From Bacillota bacterium (GTDB lineage Bacteria; Bacillota_E; JAJZYS01; JAILZS01): a stretch of 5,422 nt of DNA. Of this stretch, positions 1 to 5,338 are shown one piece after another (position 1 is the stretch's first letter; the number at the start of each line of letters is the position of its first letter). The notes under the pieces were generated by a model that saw nothing but the letters and a program-made list of their open reading frames with translations, did no database searches and was not told the origin of the DNA. Location: positions 1-5,422 of the forward strand of contig JAKASY010000180.1 of the NCBI GenBank assembly GCA_021817625.1. The letters are read 5' to 3'. The translations under genes and the position numbers were made by a program.

Positions 1-463
1 CGATGGGGTGCAGCTCGGCGTTCACCTCGTGGTCGGCCAGGCCCCGCCAGATCAGGTACCCCGCGACGAGGGTCACGAACAGATCGTCGATTGGCCGCAC
101 GACCTGGACGGGCGCCGTCCCGTAGCGCGAGAGGCCGTCGGAGATCACCACCAGCACGCCGAGGACGACGCAGGCCACTCCCGTCCAGCCGAAGATGGCG
201 CGCCCCGCGACCTTCCAGACGATGAGCTGGGTCCCGCCGGCGACGCCGAGGAGGAGGCCCCCGGCGACGGCCGCGTACACCCCGAGGGGCGCCACGCTCG
301 GGTCGCGGGGCACGAGGAACAGCGCGGGGATCCATGCCACGACAGCGACGGCAACGGACACGACCGCCACCCGCGACGCGGCGACCCTCACCAGCAGCCC
401 GTCGTTCCGCCCGCGGCGATCCGGCCCGCGGTATGGGACTTCCGAGACGCCCTGGACTACCAC
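1..463 (-). CDS. Multi-pass membrane protein, N-terminal part (runs off the left edge)
   Basis: Reading leftward, 154 codons are open to the window edge. The polar N-terminus contains PYRGPDRRGR (about residues 10-19). Four hydrophobic stretches follow at about residues 32-51, 60-83, 92-109 and 125-141, then a charged turn (ADHEVNAELHP). I chose the GTG at 461-463 because GGAGGG lies 8 bases ahead of it. The GTG at 467-469 is also in frame but sits only about 2 bases from that motif, and an in-frame stop lies further upstream with no other start. A TTGACC at 543-548 (minus strand) could be a -35 box, but no good -10 follows. Polar N-termini of this kind before a four-helix block are common ahead of signalling modules such as histidine kinases or GGDEF proteins in actinobacteria. 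The deciding C-terminal part is outside the window, so function is open. Confidence 0.75.
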   Translation of the reverse strand, partial: MVVQGVSEVPYRGPDRRGRNDGLLVRVAASRVAVVSVAVAVVAWIPALFLVPRDPSVAPLGVYAAVAGGLLLGVAGGTQLIVWKVAGRAIFGWTGVACVVLGVLVVISDGLSRYGTAPVQVVRPIDDLFVTLVAGYLIWRGLADHEVNAELHPI

Positions 464-550
464 CGTCACCCCCTCCGACGCTGCGATGAACCGGCAGCGG
501 GTCTTGGAGTGCTCTAGCTAGGCAGAATCTACGCGAATCCCAGGTCAAAC

Positions 551-603
551 GCCAAAAAAATGCCAAAAGGCGGCATCCCGCCGGGCATGTCCGGCGGGAT
601 GCC
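551..603 (-). terminator. Intrinsic terminator reading leftward
   Basis: A perfect 13-bp inverted repeat (572-584 with 591-603, loop GCATGT) forms a GC-rich hairpin. On the minus strand it is followed by CCTTTTGGCATTTTTTT, a U-rich tail broken by GGCA. The plus strand has no T run after the stem, so it should act leftward. No minus-strand gene lies immediately to its right: the hydrolase at 708 runs the other way. It may insulate the leftward membrane gene from antisense transcription, or it may be left over from a gene that has been replaced. Confidence 0.6.
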
Positions 604-707
604 GAGCCGATGCGTGTTGCCGACGCGCCCGCGCGCCGCGAAGGACACAGGCGACCGTTCCCGATCGTGACCGCCACCACCGAGCCTGCGAACCGAAGAG
701 CAGCGCA

Positions 708-1733
708 GTGAGAACGCGGGGCGCCGGCGTCGCGGGTGTGACCCTCGCCCTCGGTTCGGTGACGCTGCTCGCGGCCGCCGGCGTGGCCGTCACGTCCGCC
801 GTCGGGCAGGCGGCGACCACGAGCGCGATCGCGCCCTCCGCCGAGGCCGCGGCCGGCATCCCCGCCGCCTTCCTCGCCCTCTACGAGGCCGCGGCGGCCA
901 CCTGCCCGGGCCTCCCGTGGACCGTGCTCGCCGGCATCGGCCAGGTGGAGTCGGACCAGGGCCGCGACGCCCGCACCTCGACCGCCGGGGCCGTCGGGGT
1001 CGTCCAGATGCTGCCCGCCACCTTCGAGGAGTACGCGCAGCCGGTCCCCCCCGGAGGGGAACGCCCGCCGAACCCCCTCGATCCCGTCGACGAGATCTAC
1101 GCCGCGGCGAGGGATCTCTGCGCGAACGGTGCCCGGGACGGCGCCGACCTCCGCGGCGCCATCTACGCCTACAACCACACAGCGGCCTACGTGCGAGAGG
1201 TCCTCTCCTACGCGGCGGCGTACGCGGGTCCCGCCTCTTCTTCTGCGCCGTCTGCGTCCTCGGCGTCAGCTGCGTCCGCTGCGTCCTCGGCGTCCGCTGT
1301 GCCGATCGTGCCGGGGCTCGACGCCCCGACCGAGGCTGCGGCCGTCGCCATCACCTACGCGCTCGACCAGATCGGCACCCCGTATGCCTGGGGCGGCGAA
1401 ACGCCCGGGGTCGGCTTCGACTGCTCCGGGCTCACCCAGGCCGCCTACGCGGCGGCGGACATCCGCATCCCGCGCACCTCCACAGCGCAGTGGACGGGGC
1501 TCCCCCACGTGCCCGTCGACGACCTCGAGCCCGGCGACCTCGTCTTCTTCGACCCCGGCGAATTCTCGCCCGGCCTCCCCGGCCACGTAGGGATCTACAT
1601 CGGCCACGGCGAGATGGTCGACGCCCCCCACACCGGCACCGACGTCCGGATCGACGCGCTCTCGGGCTGGCCACCGCCGATGGGGGCGGCCCGTCCCTCC
1701 GAGCTCGCAAGCGAATCAGACCCAGAGCCGTAA
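708..1733 (+). CDS. Bifunctional lytic transglycosylase / NlpC-P60 (C40) peptidase, secreted
   Basis: A 341-residue exported peptidoglycan hydrolase. Residues 1-36 form a signal sequence or membrane anchor. Residues about 50-172 are a lysozyme-like transglycosylase domain: CPGLPW with C66, the catalytic glutamate E81 in GQVESD, the substrate-cleft motif GVVQMLPATF (97-106), C138 which could pair with C66, and YAYNH near 153-157. A Ser/Ala-rich linker (about 175-200) leads to an NlpC/P60 domain with the expected triad C239 (FDCSGL), H293 (GHVGIYIG) and H308 (DAPHTG). Family knowledge: the first domain cuts the glycan strand and the second cuts peptide stems. Such two-domain enzymes occur in actinobacterial conjugation clusters, where they open the wall for the secretion channel, but no other conjugation gene is visible here. 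The start is GTG 708 with only a weak GAAGAG 7 bases ahead. Two broken relatives lie at 3625-4376 and 4508-5069; this copy appears intact. Confidence 0.92.
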   Translation: MRTRGAGVAGVTLALGSVTLLAAAGVAVTSAVGQAATTSAIAPSAEAAAGIPAAFLALYEAAAATCPGLPWTVLAGIGQVESDQGRDARTSTAGAVGVVQMLPATFEEYAQPVPPGGERPPNPLDPVDEIYAAARDLCANGARDGADLRGAIYAYNHTAAYVREVLSYAAAYAGPASSSAPSASSASAASAASSASAVPIVPGLDAPTEAAAVAITYALDQIGTPYAWGGETPGVGFDCSGLTQAAYAAADIRIPRTSTAQWTGLPHVPVDDLEPGDLVFFDPGEFSPGLPGHVGIYIGHGEMVDAPHTGTDVRIDALSGWPPPMGAARPSELASESDPEP

Positions 1734-1972
1734 GAGCATCGGAACATGGCCACGGCAAAGCGCCGGCTCACGCTCGACGAGACGGCGTTATGCAGCTTCG
1801 AACGCGGCGTTGAAGCGAGTACCTCGAAGGGAGAAGCTCTCGTAACCGGGAGCGTGCAGAGTGTCGAGCCTCCTGGTCAACACGTCGGTGGAGGTGATAC
1901 GGCAGGCGGTGGCGTGACGTCGAAGGGCACCTCGCGCGGAAGCCCTGGGAGCCGTGTGGCATAGTGCTTCCC
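1734..1972 (+). other. Unassigned intergenic stretch, rich in short stems
   Basis: No convincing gene. An open frame from ATG 1746 to the stop ending at 1964 (72 codons) begins plausibly (MATAKRRLTLDE) but has no clear ribosome site, and its second half is Gly/Ser-rich and unlike a folded protein. From about 1790 to 1955 the sequence holds closely spaced self-complementary segments: GAG-TAC-CTC, GAGA-AGC-TCTC, GCTCTC/GGGAGC around a GTAACC loop, CCTCC/GGAGG, and GGGC/GCCC. It ends in GGGAGCCGTGTGG. This resembles structured RNA, and I suspect a truncated group II intron 5' region from its style only. I cannot confirm it: there is no complete domain V and no reverse transcriptase gene. Confidence 0.25.
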
Positions 1973-2004
1973 GTTGTCCTACAATGTTAGACAACAGAAA
2001 GGAG
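1973..2004 (+). promoter_or_regulatory. Promoter, operator and ribosome site of the toxin-antitoxin operon
   Basis: GTTGTC (1973-1978) and GACAAC (1990-1995) form a dyad with an 11-base spacer. The spacer contains TACAAT (1980-1985), a good -10 hexamer. A -35 box is poor (TGGCAT at 1957-1962, 17 bases upstream). AAAGGAG at 1998-2004 lies 9 bases before the antitoxin ATG. A dyad over the -10 fits autorepression by the ribbon-helix-helix antitoxin, alone or with its toxin, as known for TacA-TacT relatives. The role as operator is inferred. Confidence 0.6.
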
Positions 2005-2013
2005 ACCCTCTGG

Positions 2014-2295
2014 ATGTCAGGTCGAAGCGGACAGATCGCAGCCAGGATCGATCCGGCCCGAGAGCAGCGGATCCGGTACGCCAGCCAGCTCGAGAACACC
2101 TCGGTGAGCTCCTTCGTCGTCGAGGCAGCCAGCGAGAAGGCCGAGCGCGTCATCTCCGAGCACCATGGGACCCCGGTCCCCCCGGGGTACTTCGACGAGC
2201 TCTTGCGCGCGCTGGACGCACCGCCGCGGGTGATTCCGAGCCTGGCCGCAGCGGCCGCCCGGGTAAGGGAGTCGCCGGCGTTCGAGCAACGCTGA
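2014..2295 (+). CDS. DUF1778 (TacA-type) ribbon-helix-helix antitoxin
   Basis: A 93-residue antitoxin. Residues 6-13 (GQIAARID) form the DNA-binding strand. Residues 14-28 and 30-50 are the two helices of the ribbon-helix-helix fold, with the family-typical SVSSFVVEAASEKAERV. The C-terminal segment VPPGYFDELLRALDAPP (55-71) matches the part of TacA-like antitoxins that wraps the toxin's active site. The ATG at 2014 is preferred because AAAGGAG lies 9 bases upstream; a longer in-frame reading from GTG 1954 would run through the operator and promoter. The stop overlaps or nearly abuts the toxin start, so the two are co-translated. It should neutralise the acetyltransferase encoded next and repress the shared promoter. 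The length is normal and there are no lesions. Confidence 0.88.
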   Translation: MSGRSGQIAARIDPAREQRIRYASQLENTSVSSFVVEAASEKAERVISEHHGTPVPPGYFDELLRALDAPPRVIPSLAAAAARVRESPAFEQR

Positions 2296-2300
2296 ACGCG

Positions 2301-2807
2301 TTGTACTCCTCGGAGCGGCTGCGCGACGACCACAGGGTGGAGGCCTTCTCCTGCGGCAACGCCGTCCTCGACGGGTGGCTCCGGTCGACTGCGCTCACCT
2401 CCGATCGGAAGGACGTGTCGCGCACCTACGTGTGGGCGGACTCCTCGGACACCGTCTGGGCGTACTTCACGCTCTCCCCGGACGTGCTCTACCGCGACGG
2501 TCTGCCGAAGTCGCTGGCACACGGCGACCCCGACAGGATCCCGGCCATCCTCATCGGAAAGCTCGCCCTCCACAGCCAGCTGCAGGGCGGCGGCCGGCAT
2601 CTCGGTTCGCAGCTCTTGGTCGACGCCGTCACGAGAGCGGCAGCAGCGGTGGAAGCCGCCGGCGGGCGCTACGTCGTCGTCGACGCGATCGGCGACGACG
2701 TGCTGGGATTCTACGAGCGCCACGGGTTCAGACGGCTCCCCCCTCCTGCCGACCACCGTCTTGTGATCCGGAGCGCCGACGCAAGGCGCTCGCTCGAGGA
2801 CGGCTAG
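2301..2807 (+). CDS. GNAT-family toxin (TacT-like, aminoacyl-tRNA acetyltransferase)
   Basis: 168 residues from the TTG at 2301. The N-terminal HRVEAFSCGNAVLDGWLR (11-28) is the signature of GNAT toxins paired with DUF1778. Residues 80-105 (IPAILIGKLALHSQ, QGGGRHLG) give the acetyl-CoA pyrophosphate loop, here Q95-GGGRHLG. GFYERHGFR (136-144) carries Y138 at the conserved active-site tyrosine. Family knowledge: TacT-type enzymes acetylate the amino group of charged tRNAs and stop translation. No ATG or GTG exists in this frame near the antitoxin stop. Choices are TTG 2301 (5 bases after the stop) or CTG 2292, which overlaps the antitoxin stop. Neither has its own ribosome site, so translation probably depends on coupling to the antitoxin, a way of keeping toxin low. 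The pair appears complete. Confidence 0.88.
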   Translation: MYSSERLRDDHRVEAFSCGNAVLDGWLRSTALTSDRKDVSRTYVWADSSDTVWAYFTLSPDVLYRDGLPKSLAHGDPDRIPAILIGKLALHSQLQGGGRHLGSQLLVDAVTRAAAAVEAAGGRYVVVDAIGDDVLGFYERHGFRRLPPPADHRLVIRSADARRSLEDG

Positions 2808-3315
2808 TGCCCTGACCACAAAGGTTCGCGCGCCTTTGTCCTGGTAGAGGGTTGGCTGAGCTGTTCCTGAACGGTTCCGAGAGCGTTGGTCGGTGCGCAG
2901 GGGGCGCCCATCGTGGCAGCCAGGGGAGCGCCGAGCAGCCTTTGGGCGCGTTGGTCGAGCCAGGTACCGCCAACGCGGCTGCCGACAGGTCGGCGTCGGA
3001 CAGACGCTCGAGGTAGCAGAAGCGCAGGAAGGAGCGCAGGGCGCCACAGAAGTACTGGGCCGAGCCGACCGAGACCGTCTCGCATTCGGCCAGCACCGCG
3101 GCAATGGCCTGGTCCGCGCACAGGCTGCGCAGACTTCCGTCAGGGGCGCAGCATGCCAAGAACCTCCGCACCCGCTTCCCGTACAAGCGGGCCGTCGATG
3201 GCGCCAACGCCCGCTCGGCGAGCAGATAGCGCGAATAGCGCGCCAAGAGCACCTCGACCGGCGCGACTCCCGGCGGAAAGGGCGCTGCGATGCCCTGGGC
3301 GGCCAAGGAGTCCAT
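2728..3315 (-). pseudogene. Tyrosine recombinase (phage-integrase family), N-terminal domain only
   Basis: From ATG 3315 (3313-3315), residues 23-50 (LLARYSRYLLAERALAPSTA onward) and 82-104 (SVGSAQYFCGALRSFLRFCYLER) are a typical SAM-like core-binding domain, ending at ALAVPG (residue 119, position 2959). The style resembles the integrases of recombinase-in-trio (RIT) elements, which normally continue with AGWR and then the catalytic domain. Here the similarity stops. The frame stays open to 2728 but reads meaningless sequence antisense to the toxin's last 80 bases. No Arg, His or Tyr catalytic motifs are present, so the product cannot recombine DNA. No clear ribosome site precedes the ATG; an in-frame TTG at 3346-3348 is an alternative but lies inside the zinc-finger fragment. 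Family assignment is good; the RIT subgroup is an opinion from sequence style. Confidence 0.7.
2818..2839 (+). terminator. Possible weak terminator after the toxin gene
   Basis: ACAAAGG (2818-2824) and CCTTTGT (2833-2839) form a 7-bp stem around TTCGCGCG, 11 bases after the toxin stop. There is no T run after it, so it is a poor intrinsic terminator. It could equally be part of the end of whatever element brought the recombinase fragment. Confidence 0.3.
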
Positions 3316-3321
3316 CAATGG

Positions 3322-3606
3322 CACGTCTTCATCTGCATCTGCGACCAATGCGTCGCGCTGTGCTCGCAGGTCATCGAGGGCAAGCCCTCGTCGGTGCCCC
3401 AGGTCGCGCCCTGGGAAGCTGAAGCGACCCTCGAGGATGTCCTCCCCAACCTGGCGCCCGTAGCCAGCGCCGCGACCCAGGTCGAAGAGAGCCTGACCGC
3501 CTGGGTCTCCAAGGCCCGATCGCTCGGCGCGACCTGGGCGCAGATCGGCGACGCACTGGGGATCACTCGCCAGTCCGCGTGGGAGCGGTTCTCAGGAGAG
3601 GAATAG
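3322..3606 (+). pseudogene. ClpX-type zinc-finger / HTH protein, 5'-truncated
   Basis: The plus-strand frame ending at TAG 3604-3606 reads VFIC-IC-DQCVALCSQVIE, the second half of a ClpX-type C4 zinc finger, where VFICDQC is expected. It then has a spacer (about 35-60 residues on) and a C-terminal helix-turn-helix, SLGATWAQIGDALGITRQSA followed by WERFSGEE, an ending typical of small actinobacterial ClpX-zinc-finger regulators. The first CxxC pair and the start codon are missing; leftward the frame runs antisense to the recombinase fragment with no usable start close by. ATCTGC is tandemly repeated (3331-3336, 3337-3342), inserting Cys-Ile into the finger. The product would not bind zinc normally, so I call it a remnant. 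The reading frame after the duplication is clean, which suggests recent loss. Confidence 0.75.
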
Positions 3607-3624
3607 CCCCAGCTCGTCGGGGGA

Positions 3625-4376
3625 TCACCCCGGACGGGTGGCACCCAGGTGGACGTCGGTTCCCCATGCGGCGCCGACGGTCGTGGGGAACGCCTCGACC
3701 CGGACGTCCGCGCCGGTGTGAGGGGCGTCGACCATGTACGCCTGGCCGCCAGCCGTGCCCACGTAGATCCCCACGTGGGACACGCCGGCGGGGCCGCTGC
3801 CGTCCCTGCCGCCACGGCCCCGCCGCGCTCTGGCCAAAGCTCTGCCCGAGGTCCAGCACCTCGGTCACGTAGCTGGTGTCGTGATTGAATGCGAACACCG
3901 CCGCCGACAGGTCGGTCCCGTTGGCCGCTCCATTCGCGCACAGAAGGCGAGCCGCCGCATACACAGCGTCGGTCGGGTCATAAGGAGAAGGAGGCTCCGC
4001 CCCGCCGGGCGGGACCGGCACGTCGCCCGAGGACACTGTCCCTCACGTGCCTCAGACCCCCGACCCACCTGTAGATAACTTCGGCGCCGGCCGAGTTGGC
4101 GCCCGAGTGGACGCCGGGGAGGGTGGACTGGCCGTTGTCGGACTCGACGGTGCCGATGGCGGCCAGCACGGTCCACGGCAACCCCGGGCAGGTGACCGCA
4201 GCCTGCCCATACAGCGTGAGCATGCTGGAGGGGATCACCGTCGTGGCCGACGCCGACGGGATGACCGCACCACCGGTGAGCACCGACACCAAGGCGACCG
4301 CGGCCGCCCCGATGAGCACCACGACCAAGAGCACCACACCCGCACCGGCGATCCCAACGATCCGAAGCCCGCTCAC
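3625..4376 (-). pseudogene. Decayed lytic transglycosylase / NlpC-P60 protein, inverted paralogue
   Basis: Read leftward from GTG 4374-4376. Segment one (4376-4080) gives a membrane anchor (residues about 6-35), TCPGLPWTVLAAIGTVESD with catalytic E78, and GANSAGAE. About 55-60 unrelated bases replace the expected motif (GPMQF-like) and shift the frame. Segment two (about 4024-3835) reads PVPPGGAEPPSPYDPTDAV and then LLCANGAANGTDLSAAVFAF, NHDTSYVTEVLDLGQSFGQS. A second break joins the linker directly to GVSHVGIYVG (from 3786). Segment three reaches MVDAPHTGADVRVEAF and ends at TGA 3625-3627. The N-terminal half of the NlpC domain, including the catalytic Cys, is deleted; both His motifs survive. 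It resembles the 708-1733 protein only as a distant paralogue, so it is an old relative and not a recent copy. It converges on the zinc-finger remnant with an 18-base gap. Confidence 0.85.
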
Positions 4377-4398
4377 CGCCAGCCGCCCGGGCCTCGCG

Positions 4399-4464
4399 TT
4401 ATGCCGACCTCACCGACCCAGAAACCCAGCAACCAAAAAGGTTTCCTGCCCCAGGTCGGCATAA
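4399..4464. repeat. 12-bp perfect inverted repeat around a 42-base core
   Basis: TTATGCCGACCT (4399-4410) and AGGTCGGCATAA (4453-4464) are exact inverted copies. They lie 22 bases upstream of the start of the decayed hydrolase. The core contains ACCCAG repeats and AACC-AAAAA-GGTT. The arms share the 9-mer that recurs three more times to the right. The pair could be element termini, recombinase arms or operator sites. Confidence 0.8.
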
Positions 4465-4506
4465 CCAGGGGGTCGGCATAATGGGCGCTATGCCGACGTC
4501 GGCATA
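4400..4506. repeat. Five-copy TATGCCGAC array, candidate recombinase or regulator binding region
   Basis: Exact copies of TATGCCGAC lie at 4400-4408 (plus), 4455-4463 (minus), 4472-4480 (minus), 4489-4497 (plus) and 4498-4506 (minus). The starts at 4455, 4472 and 4489 are spaced exactly 17 bp apart. The copies at 4472 and 4489 make an inverted pair with an 8-base spacer, the arm-spacer-arm form of tyrosine-recombinase core sites. The last two copies abut head to head. I saw no further exact copy elsewhere in the window. The repeat layout is directly visible; the function is inferred. Confidence 0.8.
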
Positions 4507-4511
4507 GCGCC
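4484..4511. repeat. 28-bp perfect palindrome
   Basis: GGCGC + TATGCCGAC is followed without spacer by its exact reverse complement (centre between 4497 and 4498). Its last four bases are also the first bases of similarity between the third hydrolase copy and the intact gene at 1166-1169, so a rearrangement end-point coincides with this palindrome. Confidence 0.9.
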
Positions 4512-5069
4512 TACAACCACACAGCGGCCTACGTGCGAGAGGTCCTCTCCTACGCGGCGGCCTACGCCGGTCCCGCCTCCCCCGCCTCCCCTGCGGCCTC
4601 TGCGGCCTCTGCGTCTTCTGCGTCCGCGGTGTCCGCTGCGCCCGCTGCGGCGATCGTTCCGGGGCTCGACGCCCCGACCGAGGCTGCGGCCGTCGCCATC
4701 ATCTACGCGCTCGACCAGATCGGCACCCCCTACGTCTGGGGCGCCGAGACGCCCGGGGTCGGCTTCGATTGCTCCGGGCTCGCCTAGGCCGCCTACGCGG
4801 CGGCGGGCATCCGCATCCCGCGCACCTCCACAGCGCGGTGGACGGCGCTCCCCCACGTGCCCGTCGCCGACCTCGAGCCCGGCGACCTCGTCTTCTTCGA
4901 CCCTGGCGAGCTCTCGCCCGGCCTCCCCGGCCACGTAGGGATCTACATCGGCCACGGCGAGATGGTCGACGCCCCCCACACCGGGACCGACGTCCGGATC
5001 GACGCGCTCTCGGGCTGGCCGCCGCCGATGGGCGCGGCCCGTCCCTCCGAGCTCGCTCGCCAGAGATGA
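4508..5069 (+). pseudogene. 5'-truncated, nonsense-bearing copy of the 708-1733 hydrolase
   Basis: This segment matches 1166-1708 of the intact gene. By eye there are about 22 mismatches in some 450 aligned bases outside the Ser/Ala linker, and the linker is 6 bases longer. It covers the end of the transglycosylase domain (YNHTAAYVREVLSYAAAYAG), the linker and the NlpC/P60 domain. It lacks the signal sequence and the transglycosylase catalytic Glu. The catalytic motif FDCSGL is present, but the codon matching Q244 of the intact protein has become TAG (4785-4787). After it the frame stays open, with GHVGIYIGHG and DAPHTG, to TGA 5067-5069 (SELARQR). Similarity ends at GAGCTCGC (5049-5056), 12 codons before the end of the intact gene. 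It is a recent partial duplication that is not expressed as a working enzyme. Confidence 0.92.
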
Positions 5070-5092
5070 GGGCGATGCGTCGGAAAGCTGGC

Positions 5093-5338
5093 CTATGACG
5101 CCTTCGCGCCCAGGAGGTGCGCGTGCTCTTCAGCCGGCCCGCGGAGCGGGCGGACATGGACGATGCCTTCGTCGATGTCCACGACCGAGGCCACTGCTCG
5201 CACCGAGCCGGAGCCTACGAGGATGTAGGCGCCAGGGACGATCCGCGACGGGTCGGGTGCGGCGTCGAGGAACGCCCAGGGCAGCCCGGTGTCGTCCATC
5301 GTGTTCAGGTCGATCACGAGATCCACATCGGGTGTCAT
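5093..5338 (-). CDS. Small conserved-looking protein of unknown function
   Basis: 81 residues, reading leftward from ATG 5336-5338. The start is well supported by GGAGGGAGG ending 5 bases before it. The sequence begins MTPDVDLVIDLNTMDDTGLP, then WAFLDAAPDPSRIVPGAYIL, then VGSGSVRAVASVVDIDEGIV and HVRPLRGPAEEHAHLL. It is acidic, with alternating hydrophobic residues that suggest a small beta-barrel. There are no membrane segments, signal peptide or cysteines. I do not recognise a named family. It converges on the third hydrolase copy with a 23-base gap and no visible terminator. The coding quality and strong ribosome site make it a likely real gene. Confidence 0.75.
   Translation of the reverse strand: MTPDVDLVIDLNTMDDTGLPWAFLDAAPDPSRIVPGAYILVGSGSVRAVASVVDIDEGIVHVRPLRGPAEEHAHLLGAKAS

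Noticed and set aside
8..517. Long plus-strand open frame
   Set aside because: Its product is rich in Asp, His, Arg and Pro, as expected for the antisense of a membrane-protein gene. The minus frame gives clean transmembrane segments and a ribosome site.
515..548. Promoter for the leftward membrane gene (TTGACC at 543-548)
   Set aside because: No acceptable -10 lies 16-19 bases further on; TAGCTA is 22 bases away.
917..1813. Arginine-rich open frames overlapping the hydrolase on both strands
   Set aside because: They are out-of-frame shadows of the 708-1733 gene and recur in the same form over its third copy.
1788..3104. 438-codon minus-strand open frame
   Set aside because: It is antisense to both the antitoxin and the toxin, whose motifs are clear. 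Long shadow frames are normal at this base composition.
2893..3321. Plus-strand continuation upstream of the zinc-finger fragment
   Set aside because: This part is antisense to recognisable recombinase sequence and has no protein character; only the frame from about 3322 on is homologous to a known family.
4399..4511. CRISPR array
   Set aside because: The repeats are 9 bases, in both orientations, with 0-, 8- and 46-base gaps, and there are no spacer-sized units or cas genes.
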